DNA of 34,919 nucleotides, taken from assembly GCA_964492895.1 (NCBI GenBank), contig CAZBLR010000020.1:1-34919 (forward strand). The letters run 5' to 3'. The stretch is from DATLWN01 sp964492895 (GTDB lineage Bacteria > Pseudomonadota > Zetaproteobacteria > Mariprofundales > Mariprofundaceae). Both the position numbers and the translations under genes were made by a program. The notes under the pieces are model-generated. The model was not told the DNA's origin. It did no database searches and saw only the letters and a program-made list of their open reading frames with translations. Positions 1-7,409 of this stretch are shown piece by piece. Within the stretch, counting starts at the first letter, position 1. The number at the start of each line of letters is the position of its first letter.

Positions 1-30
1 CAGTACTAATTGCCCGTGCGGCTTGACCAT
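1..30 (+). rRNA. rrl: 23S ribosomal RNA, 3' end (partial)
   Basis: The first 30 bases match the universal 3' end of bacterial 23S rRNA: a GTACTAAT block followed by a CCGTG-like and a GGCTTGACC block, as in the E. coli 3' terminus. The rest of the gene lies before the window. A 5S gene downstream confirms the rRNA operon context. The exact mature 3' end is uncertain by a few bases. Confidence 0.88.
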
Positions 31-71
31 GCAACGTTAAGACATTCGATCATCTTCATGGGGATTTTGCT

Positions 72-167
72 CCACCCAGGACGGGTGGCTCATCCGCAGG
101 ATGAGTGAGGCATCGAAAACCACGCTTTTCGATGGCGACAGGAGCAGACATACAGGAGTATGTCTGC
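72..167 (+). other. 23S-5S spacer with four hairpins
   Basis: The 163-base spacer carries four inverted repeats: CCACCC/GGGTGG (72-77 with 83-88), CATCC/GGATG (91-95 with 99-103), CATCGAAAA/TTTTCGATG (111-119 with 126-134) and GCAGACATAC/GTATGTCTGC (144-153 with 158-167, loop AGGA). No tRNA gene is present. The long last two stems are plausible RNase III or RNase E processing structures for the pre-rRNA; that role is inferred from position. Confidence 0.6.
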
Positions 168-193
168 GGTCCAAGCAGATTCCCCGCACCGGT

Positions 194-310
194 TTCCTGG
201 TGGTCATAGCTAGGGGGAAACGCCTGATCCCATCCCGAACTCAGAAGCTAAGCCCCTACGCGCCAATGGTACTGCAGTTTCGCTGCGGGAGAGTAGGTCA
301 CTGCCAGGAA
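194..310 (+). rRNA. rrf: 5S ribosomal RNA
   Basis: The segment begins TTCCTGG and ends CCAGGAA, the paired ends of helix I. It contains the conserved loop CCGAACTCAGAAG and the GAGAGTAGG block near the 3' end. Length is about 117 nt, usual for 5S rRNA. An intrinsic terminator follows 9 bases later. Ends may be off by one or two bases. Confidence 0.95.
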
Positions 311-318
311 TTTCACCA

Positions 319-356
319 AGCCGCCCGTCGAGCCATGCTCCGGGCGGCTTTTTTTT
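319..356 (+). terminator. rRNA operon intrinsic terminator
   Basis: A perfect 10-bp stem, AAGCCGCCCG (319-328) with CGGGCGGCTT (341-350), is followed by an unbroken run of eight T (349-356). This is a classic Rho-independent terminator directly after the 5S gene. Confidence 0.93.
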
Positions 357-432
357 GTGCATGCAGCGGAGGCAATGCCCTAAATCCCATGGGGCTTCCG
401 CCATGGGCCGTTATGCTAGATTGCGCCAATAA

Positions 433-461
433 TTGCGCAGCCGTTTAAATAGGACTAGAAT
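433..461 (+). promoter_or_regulatory. sigma70-type promoter of the suf operon
   Basis: TTGCGC (433-438) and TAGAAT (456-461) are separated by exactly 17 bp and lie 25 bp ahead of the first suf operon start codon. Each box differs from consensus at few positions. The -10 box lies inside the predicted Rrf2 operator. Confidence 0.6.
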
Positions 462-465
462 GGTC
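453..465 (+). promoter_or_regulatory. Probable Rrf2/IscR-type operator over the -10 box
   Basis: The bases GACTAGAATGGTC form an imperfect dyad. They match the core of the IscR type-1 site known from E. coli (GACT, an AT-rich five-base centre, AGTC), with one mismatch in the right arm and one in the centre. The site covers the -10 hexamer, as expected for repression by the cluster-bearing regulator encoded next. The outer flanks do not match the longer E. coli consensus, so the assignment rests on the core and its position. Confidence 0.5.
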
Positions 466-485
466 TGACTTAGCGGTGAGGTGCC

Positions 486-948
486 ATGCTTCGACTGACG
501 AAATTGACCGATTACGGCATTCTGCTGATGACGCACATGGCGGCAGCCAATGACGATACGTACACGGCGGCACAGCTTGCGGAGCATACGCACGTGCCGT
601 TGCCGACGGTCAGCAAGGTCATGCAGATGCTGTTGCACCAGGGCCTGCTGGAATCGATCCGCGGCGCGCATGGCGGCTACCGCCTGGCGCGGCCGCCGGC
701 GCAAATCTCCATCGGCCAGATCATCAGTTCGCTGGAAGGGTCGATCGCCCTGACCGAATGCAACCTGGAGGGCAGCGAATGCGACCAATTGCCGTTCTGC
801 ACGACGAGTTCCCACTGGCTGAAGATCAACGATGCCATCCGTGAGGCGCTGGAGATGATCTCGCTGGAAGATATGGCGCGTCCGGACTACCGGCCGGTGT
901 TCCGCATCGACGAGCTCAGGACGCCGATCCTGATCCGGGAGGTCGCCG

Positions 949-959
<11 letters not shown>
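486..959 (+). CDS. Rrf2-family transcriptional regulator of the SUF system
   Basis: A 157-residue winged-helix repressor of the Rrf2/IscR family, of the type that heads suf operons. It starts MLRLTKLTDYG, the signature N-terminus, with the recognition helix around residues 38-52 and the wing motif GAHGGYRL at 60-67. Three cysteines, C92, C99 and C105, have near IscR spacing (92, 98, 104) and should ligate a [2Fe-2S] cluster, so DNA binding probably reports Fe-S supply. The gene overlaps sufB by 11 bases and follows a promoter with a likely self-binding operator, suggesting autoregulation. Family assignment is firm. The exact name (IscR, or the SUF-specific regulator) is not fixed by sequence alone. 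Confidence 0.93.
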
Positions 960-2394
<1,435 letters not shown>

Positions 2395-2400
2395 AATATT

Positions 2401-2481
2401 TACCGCAGAGAACGCAAAGGGTAGCAGAGAGGGCGATACCGGTATCCATTCCCCTCTGTGTCCTTTGCGTCCTCTGCGGCT
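2401..2481. repeat. Palindromic intergenic repeat, copy A
   Basis: Left arm ACCGCAGAGAACGCAAAGG (2402-2420) and right arm CCTTTGCGTCCTCTGCGGC (2462-2480) are inverted copies with two mismatches. Inner parts (GCAGAGAGGG at 2424-2433, CCCCTCTGTG at 2451-2460) also pair partly, and the centre is a perfect 12-base palindrome, GATACCGGTATC (2435-2446). Related elements lie at 5841-5981 and 32553-32762. This is a dispersed, non-coding repeat family able to form a long hairpin in mRNA between sufB and sufC. Confidence 0.85.
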
Positions 2482-2498
2482 AACAAAGGATTGAAGTG

Positions 2499-3251
2499 AT
2501 GTTGAAGATTGAAGACCTGCATGCCGCGGTCGACGGTAAGCCGATCCTGAAGGGCATCAACCTCGAGGTGAAGCCGGGCGAGGTGCACGCCATCATGGGG
2601 CCGAACGGCTCGGGCAAGAGCACGCTGTCCAATGTCATCGCCGGCCGCGACGGCTATGAGGTGACCCGGGGCACGATCCGCTACAACGGCAAGGACCTGC
2701 TGGCCATGAGCCCCGAGGAGCGCTCCTGGGAGGGCGTGTTCCTGGCCTTCCAGTACCCGGTGGAGATTCCGGGGGTCAACAACGTCTACCTGCTCAAGGC
2801 CGGGCTGAATGCCAAGCGCAAGCACCAGGGACTGTCCGAGCTCGATGCGATGGACTTCATGGGGCTGGTACGCGAGAAGTCCTCGCTCGTCCGGCTCGAT
2901 CCGGACTTCCTGAAGCGTTCGGTCAACGAAGGCTTTTCCGGCGGCGAGAAGAAGCGCAACGAGATTTTCCAGATGGCGGTGCTGGAGCCGCAACTGGCCA
3001 TCCTCGACGAGACCGACTCGGGACTCGACATCGATGCCCTGCGCATCGTCGCCGACGGGGTCAACACGCTGCGCAGCCCCGAGCGTTCCATCGTCATGGT
3101 CACGCACTACCAGCGCCTGCTCGACTACATCGAGCCGGACGTGGTGCATGTGCTGGCCGGTGGCCGCATCCTGAAGTCGGGCGACAAGATGCTGGCCAAG
3201 GAGCTGGAATCCCGCGGCTACGAGTGGGTGCTGGAGGAGGCGGCCGCATGA
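2499..3251 (+). CDS. sufC: Fe-S cluster assembly ATPase SufC
   Basis: A 250-residue ABC-type ATPase that drives conformational change in the SufBC2D scaffold; it is soluble and has no membrane domain. Walker A is GPNGSGKST (34-42), the signature is FSGGEKKRNEI and Walker B with its switch is LAILDETDSGLD. The KKRNE and ETDSGLD forms are specific to SufC within the ABC family. I chose ATG 2499 because AAAGGA lies 8 bases upstream; a GTG at 2496 is an alternative adding one residue. The stop overlaps the sufD start (ATGA). Confidence 0.97.
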   Translation: MLKIEDLHAAVDGKPILKGINLEVKPGEVHAIMGPNGSGKSTLSNVIAGRDGYEVTRGTIRYNGKDLLAMSPEERSWEGVFLAFQYPVEIPGVNNVYLLKAGLNAKRKHQGLSELDAMDFMGLVREKSSLVRLDPDFLKRSVNEGFSGGEKKRNEIFQMAVLEPQLAILDETDSGLDIDALRIVADGVNTLRSPERSIVMVTHYQRLLDYIEPDVVHVLAGGRILKSGDKMLAKELESRGYEWVLEEAAA

Positions 3252-4585
3252 GCATGGCCATGCAGGTGCCGCCCGAAGATGTGGCGCCGGAGATTCTGGC
3301 AGCAATCAGCAACCTTCCCGGTGCCTCTGCCTATCGCCAGGCCTGTGCCGGTTATTTCGCCCAGGCAGGCATTCCGACGACCCGGCATGAGGATTGGAAG
3401 TACACCGACCTGCCGCGGGCGCTGGCGCCGTGGTGGCCGAAGCTGTCGACGCCGGCCGCCGGGGAGGCGATGCTCGACGCCGGCGTACTGGATGCGCTGC
3501 TCGTGGACGGGTTGGACGTGCATCGGCTGGTGTTCGTCGACGGGTGCTTCCACGCCGGCCTGTCCGATGCGCCGCTTCGCGCCGATACCGGGCTCTACGT
3601 GGGGCCGATCGCACCGCTGCTGGATGTGCCGCCGACGTGGCTGGAGCTGGATGCCGCAGAGGCGCAAGCCCCGCTCTACCACGGGATGAACGCCGCCAAC
3701 GGCGCCCTGTTCACCGACGGGCTGGCGGTGCATGTGCCGGACGGCCAGGCGCTACCGCGTCCGGTACAGGCGATCTGTCTGAGCCGCAGCGGGCAGGTGG
3801 CGCATCTTCGCCATCATATCCGGCTCGGCGCCGGTGCCCGGGCGACGGTGATCGAGCAGTATGCCTCCGCCCACGCCGCCGATCGTCAGGATGGTGCGCT
3901 GGACAACGCCATGAGCCAGGTGGCCCTGGCCGAGGGTGCCGATCTGACGCATTACCGGTTGCAGCAGCACGGGCCGCATCACCTGCACCTCGGACGTGTG
4001 CAGGTGACGCAGCAGGGTGGGCGTTATGCCTCGCATGCCGTGAATCTCGGTAGCCACCTGTGCCGGCTCGATATCGTGGCCGGGTTGCGGCAGGAGGGCG
4101 CCAGCTGTGAACTGAACGGCCTGTACATGACGGACGGGCGCCAGCACACGGACTGCCATACCCACGTCGATCATCACGCCCCTTCATGCAGCAGCCGGGA
4201 GTTCTTCAAGGGCGTGATCGACGGCCGTTCGCATGCCGTATTCAACGGCAAGATCGTGGTGCACGCCGAGGCGCAGAAGACCGATTCGGCCCAGTCCAAC
4301 GCCAATCTGGTGCTGTCCCGCCAGGCCGAGATCGACACCAAGCCGGAACTGGAGATCTATGCGGACGATGTCAAATGCGCGCACGGCGCCACGGTCGGGC
4401 AGCTCGATGCCAACCAGCTGTTCTACCTGCGTTCGCGCGGCTTCACGGAGCCGGCGGCGCGGCAGACGCTGACGGTGGCCTTTGCCGACGAGGTGCTGGC
4501 ACGCATGCCGGACGCCCCGGTCCGCACCTACCTGGAGCGGGTGGGCCTGTCCCGGCTGGCCGCGGCAACGGAGGTGCTGGCGTGA
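3248..4585 (+). CDS. sufD: Fe-S cluster assembly protein SufD
   Basis: A 445-residue SufD, paralogue and partner of SufB in the SufBC2D complex, with a role in iron acquisition and cluster formation at the SufB-SufD interface. The N-terminal HEDWKYTDL segment is the family hallmark. The C-terminal core carries the SHAVFNGKI and QTDS/KTDSAQSN-like blocks, and DDVKCAHGATVG with C377 and H379, equivalent to the interface C358 and H360 of E. coli SufD. The start is ATG 3248, overlapping the sufC stop as ATGA behind a GGAGGAGG. An in-frame GTG 24 bases upstream is less likely. Confidence 0.95.
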   Translation: MSMAMQVPPEDVAPEILAAISNLPGASAYRQACAGYFAQAGIPTTRHEDWKYTDLPRALAPWWPKLSTPAAGEAMLDAGVLDALLVDGLDVHRLVFVDGCFHAGLSDAPLRADTGLYVGPIAPLLDVPPTWLELDAAEAQAPLYHGMNAANGALFTDGLAVHVPDGQALPRPVQAICLSRSGQVAHLRHHIRLGAGARATVIEQYASAHAADRQDGALDNAMSQVALAEGADLTHYRLQQHGPHHLHLGRVQVTQQGGRYASHAVNLGSHLCRLDIVAGLRQEGASCELNGLYMTDGRQHTDCHTHVDHHAPSCSSREFFKGVIDGRSHAVFNGKIVVHAEAQKTDSAQSNANLVLSRQAEIDTKPELEIYADDVKCAHGATVGQLDANQLFYLRSRGFTEPAARQTLTVAFADEVLARMPDAPVRTYLERVGLSRLAAATEVLA

Positions 4586-5835
4586 GCATGGCGCCGAGCT
4601 CCAGGACCGCCGTCCCCGGCCTGGACATCGACGCCCTGCGGGCGGAATTCCCGATCCTGCACCAGCAGGTCTATGGCAAGCCCCTGGTGTATCTGGACAA
4701 CGCCGCCACCACGCAGAAGCCGGCGGCGGTGATCGAGGCGGTGCGCCACTACTACGCGGCCGACAATGCGAACATCCACCGGGGCGTGCATGCCCTGTCC
4801 GAACGGGCCACGGCCGCCTACGAGTCGGCGCGGGAGAAGCTCAGGGCCCTGATCCACGCCGCCTCCACGCGCGAGATCGTGTTCACGCGCGGCACCACCG
4901 AGTCGATCAACCTCGTGGCCGCCTCGTGGGGCAATGCGAACCTGAAGGCCGGTGACGAGGTGCTGATCTCGGAGATGGAGCATCATTCGAACATCGTGCC
5001 CTGGCAGCTGTTGTGCGAGCGCGTCGGCGCCCGGCTCGTCGTGGCGCCGATCAGCGACGCCGGCGAGCTGATCATGGATGAATTCAAGGCACGGCTTTCC
5101 GAACGCACGAAGCTGGTCGGCATCGTGCATCTGTCCAACTCGCTGGGCACGATCAACCCGGTGGACCAGATCGTCCGCCTGGCGCATGCGGCGGGGGCCA
5201 GGGTGCTGGTCGACGGCGCCCAGGCGCTGGCGCATCTCGCCGTCGACGTGCAGGCCCTGGATGCGGACTTCTATGTCAGCAGCGCGCACAAGATGTACGG
5301 GCCGACGGGCGCGGGCTTTTTGTATGCGAAGGAGGCGTTGCTGGATGCGATGCCGCCGTACCAGGGCGGCGGCGACATGATCGCCATGGTCACCTTCGAG
5401 AAAACCCTGTACAACGAGCTTCCGTACAAGTTCGAGGCCGGGACACCGAACATCGCCGGCGGCATCGGCTTCGGCGCGGCGGTGGACTGGCTGGTCGACA
5501 AGGGGGTGCCGAATCTGGGCGCGCACGAGCAGCGGCTTCTGGCATATGCGACAGCGAAGGCCGAGGCTTTCGAGGGGCTGACCATCGTCGGCACGGCCGC
5601 CGACAAGGCCACCGTGCTGTCGCTGACGCTGGCCGGCGTGCACCCGCACGACCTGGGCACGATCCTCGATCGCGAGGGGGTGGCGATCCGCGCCGGCCAT
5701 CACTGCACCATGCCGGTGATGCAGCGTTTCGGGCTGCCGGCCACGGCGCGGGCCTCGTTCGCGGTCTACAACACGCTCGAGGAGGTCGATGTGCTGTTCG
5801 CCGCCCTCGAAAGGGCCAGGGACATGTTCGCATGA
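4582..5835 (+). CDS. sufS: Group II cysteine desulfurase SufS
   Basis: A PLP enzyme that takes sulfur from L-cysteine as a persulfide and feeds it to the SUF scaffold. The PLP lysine is in SAHKMYGPTG (K237) and the persulfide cysteine is in RAGHHCTMP (C375), the short-loop arrangement of group II (SufS) desulfurases. LDNAATTQKP near the N-terminus and the ARASFAVYNT end are also diagnostic. Length about 417 residues. The start is taken as GTG 4582, which overlaps the sufD stop as GTGA and sits 7 bases after GGAGG; ATG 4588 is the alternative. A persulfide acceptor of the SufU type follows after a repeat. Confidence 0.97.
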   Translation: MSMAPSSRTAVPGLDIDALRAEFPILHQQVYGKPLVYLDNAATTQKPAAVIEAVRHYYAADNANIHRGVHALSERATAAYESAREKLRALIHAASTREIVFTRGTTESINLVAASWGNANLKAGDEVLISEMEHHSNIVPWQLLCERVGARLVVAPISDAGELIMDEFKARLSERTKLVGIVHLSNSLGTINPVDQIVRLAHAAGARVLVDGAQALAHLAVDVQALDADFYVSSAHKMYGPTGAGFLYAKEALLDAMPPYQGGGDMIAMVTFEKTLYNELPYKFEAGTPNIAGGIGFGAAVDWLVDKGVPNLGAHEQRLLAYATAKAEAFEGLTIVGTAADKATVLSLTLAGVHPHDLGTILDREGVAIRAGHHCTMPVMQRFGLPATARASFAVYNTLEEVDVLFAALERARDMFA

Positions 5836-5840
5836 CTACC

Positions 5841-5981
5841 CACCGCAGAGGACGCAAGGGAAGCTCTATGGGAGGCATGCTTGCCGCTGCCGCAGCAACT
5901 GCCGCGATTGCGCATTCCCGGTTTGCCGGCCGCTGGTCGTTATTGGATTTCCTTGCTTCCCTTCTGCATCCCTCTGCGGTG
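5841..5981. repeat. Palindromic intergenic repeat, copy B
   Basis: Left arm ACCGCAGAGGACGCAAGGGA (from 5842) and a right arm ending CATCCCTCTGCGGTG (to 5981) are inverted copies of the same sequence found at 2401-2481. Here the arms are about 90 bases apart instead of 40, with an unrelated centre. The element fills almost the whole sufS-sufU gap and contains no credible gene. Confidence 0.8.
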
Positions 5982-5998
5982 AATGATCGGGGTTTCCG

Positions 5999-6454
5999 AT
6001 GTTCGATCTGAGGGATCTGTACCAGCAGGTGATCGTCGATCACAACAAGAGCCCCCGCAATTTCGGGAAGCTCGCGGATGCCAACCACGAGGCGGAGGGC
6101 TACAACCCGCTGTGCGGCGACAGGCTGCATGTGTACCTGAAGGTCAATGAGGCCGGCGTGATCGAGGATGTGTCGTTCGAGGGCGAGGGCTGCGCGATCT
6201 CGGTGGCCTCGGCATCGCTGATGACCGAAGCACTGAAAGGCAAGCCGCTGGCGGACTTCGCGAAGCTGTTCGAGGCCTTCCAGCACATGGTGACCTCGGA
6301 TATCTCGGAGCCCCCGGACGAGGCGCATCTCGGCAAGCTGACCGTGCTGGCCGGCGTGCGGGAGTTCCCCAGCCGCATCAAGTGCGCCTCCCTGTGCTGG
6401 CATACCGTGAAATCGGCGGTCCGGGGTGATCACGGCGTGGCGAGAACGGAGTAG
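5999..6454 (+). CDS. sufU: SufU-type Fe-S assembly scaffold / sulfur acceptor
   Basis: A 151-residue member of the IscU/SufU family. Ligand residues are C39 and D41 (PLCGDR), C65 (GEGCAIS) and C129 (IKCASLCW). The roughly 20-residue insertion before the last cysteine (about 104-124) separates SufU from true IscU. In Bacillus, SufU holds zinc and accepts sulfur from SufS; the same role is inferred here from pairing with sufS and the lack of sufE in the window. The start ATG 5999 follows a palindromic repeat with only a weak ribosome site (GGGG), so expression relative to sufS may be set by the repeat. Confidence 0.93.
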   Translation: MFDLRDLYQQVIVDHNKSPRNFGKLADANHEAEGYNPLCGDRLHVYLKVNEAGVIEDVSFEGEGCAISVASASLMTEALKGKPLADFAKLFEAFQHMVTSDISEPPDEAHLGKLTVLAGVREFPSRIKCASLCWHTVKSAVRGDHGVARTE

Positions 6455-6456
6455 CG

Positions 6457-7008
6457 ATGCAGTCGGGTACGATGGTCAGGGTGTTGCGCGATGTCGACGC
6501 GGTGCTGATCCCGCTCGGCACGCCGGTGACGATCCCGGAAGGGACGCACGTCAGCATCACCCAGGAGCTGGGCGGCAGCTTTACGGTCGTCGTCAACGCG
6601 AACCTGGCGCGCATCGATGCGGCCAATGCCGACGCCCTCGGACGCGACGCGGCCGCGCCGGCCGCCGAGGCGCCCCGCCGGACGGCGGAAGGACCGGTCG
6701 ACGAGGACGAGCTCTGGGCCGTGCTGAAGACCTGTTACGACCCGGAGATCCCGGTCAATATCGTCGATCTCGGCCTGGTCTACGATTGCCATGTCGTGGA
6801 CACCGACGACGGCGGCAACCATGTCGACATCGTCATGACCCTGACGGCGCCCGGTTGCGGCATGGGCCCGTTCATCGTCGAGGACGTGCGGCAGAAGGTC
6901 CTGTCCGTGGCGAACGTGACCGATGTCGATGTCGAGCTGACGTTCGAACCGCCGTGGGACCGTTCGATGATGAGCGATGAGGCCAAGCTGCAGCTGGGCA
7001 TGTTCTGA
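6457..7008 (+). CDS. sufT: SufT, MIP18/DUF59-family Fe-S maturation protein
   Basis: A 183-residue protein with an N-terminal beta-rich part (1-50) typical of SufT, an alanine-rich linker (about 62-78) and a C-terminal MIP18/DUF59 domain (83-175). The domain holds DPEIPVNIVDLGLVYD and the TLTAPGCGMG block with the conserved cysteine. SufT proteins act as accessory factors in Fe-S protein maturation, important under high demand for Fe-S clusters. It begins 2 bases after the sufU stop, so it belongs to the same transcript. The precise client proteins cannot be told from sequence. Confidence 0.92.
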   Translation: MQSGTMVRVLRDVDAVLIPLGTPVTIPEGTHVSITQELGGSFTVVVNANLARIDAANADALGRDAAAPAAEAPRRTAEGPVDEDELWAVLKTCYDPEIPVNIVDLGLVYDCHVVDTDDGGNHVDIVMTLTAPGCGMGPFIVEDVRQKVLSVANVTDVDVELTFEPPWDRSMMSDEAKLQLGMF

Positions 7009-7036
7009 GGCCTGCCGCGATGCATGGAGGGATGCG

Positions 7037-7351
7037 ATGAGTGACTGGCTGGATGTGGCAGCGGTGGGCGAGTTGCCGCCGGGGAGCAAGAAGGTCGTCG
7101 ATACCGAGGCCGGCCCGATCGCCGTTTTCAATCTCGATGGCGAATTCTACGCCATCGAGGATCTGTGCTCCCATGACGGCGGCGATCTGGCCAGCGGCCG
7201 CTGTGACGGCGACCAGATCATCTGCCCGCGGCACGGGGCGCGTTTCTGCATCCGCACCGGCAAGGCCCTGACCCGTCCGGCCTATGAGGACATCGAAACC
7301 TTTCCGGTGCGGGTCGAAGCCGGCGTGCTGCAGGTCGATATCGGCCTGTAG
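7037..7351 (+). CDS. Rieske [2Fe-2S] ferredoxin-like protein
   Basis: A 104-residue soluble Rieske domain with ligands C44-x-H46 and C63-x2-H66 (CSHDGG and CPRHGARF). It lacks the disulfide cysteines of high-potential bc1-type Rieske proteins, which points to a low-potential ferredoxin as in dioxygenase electron chains or SUF-linked ferredoxins. ATG 7037 is chosen because GGAGGG precedes it and the product begins at the first Rieske strand; an upstream in-frame ATG (6977) lies inside sufT. As last gene of the suf operon it may deliver electrons for assembly or be a client; that is inference. Confidence 0.9.
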   Translation: MSDWLDVAAVGELPPGSKKVVDTEAGPIAVFNLDGEFYAIEDLCSHDGGDLASGRCDGDQIICPRHGARFCIRTGKALTRPAYEDIETFPVRVEAGVLQVDIGL

Positions 7352-7409
7352 CGATCCCCTGGCCATGGGCGCCTATGATGGTCATGGCAAACTGTGCTAG
7401 GTTTGAGAA

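Noticed and set aside
412..417. TATGCT boxes ahead of several genes (412, 13497, 18558, 22985, 25330) as a shared -10 element
   Set aside because: Only the 13497 box has a good -35 at 17 bp. At the others no -35 was found, so a shared promoter class cannot be claimed.
4186..4581. In-frame upstream extension of sufS into sufD
   Set aside because: The extension translates the sufD coding region out of frame and has no homology. The real start is at 4582 or 4588 next to GGAGG.
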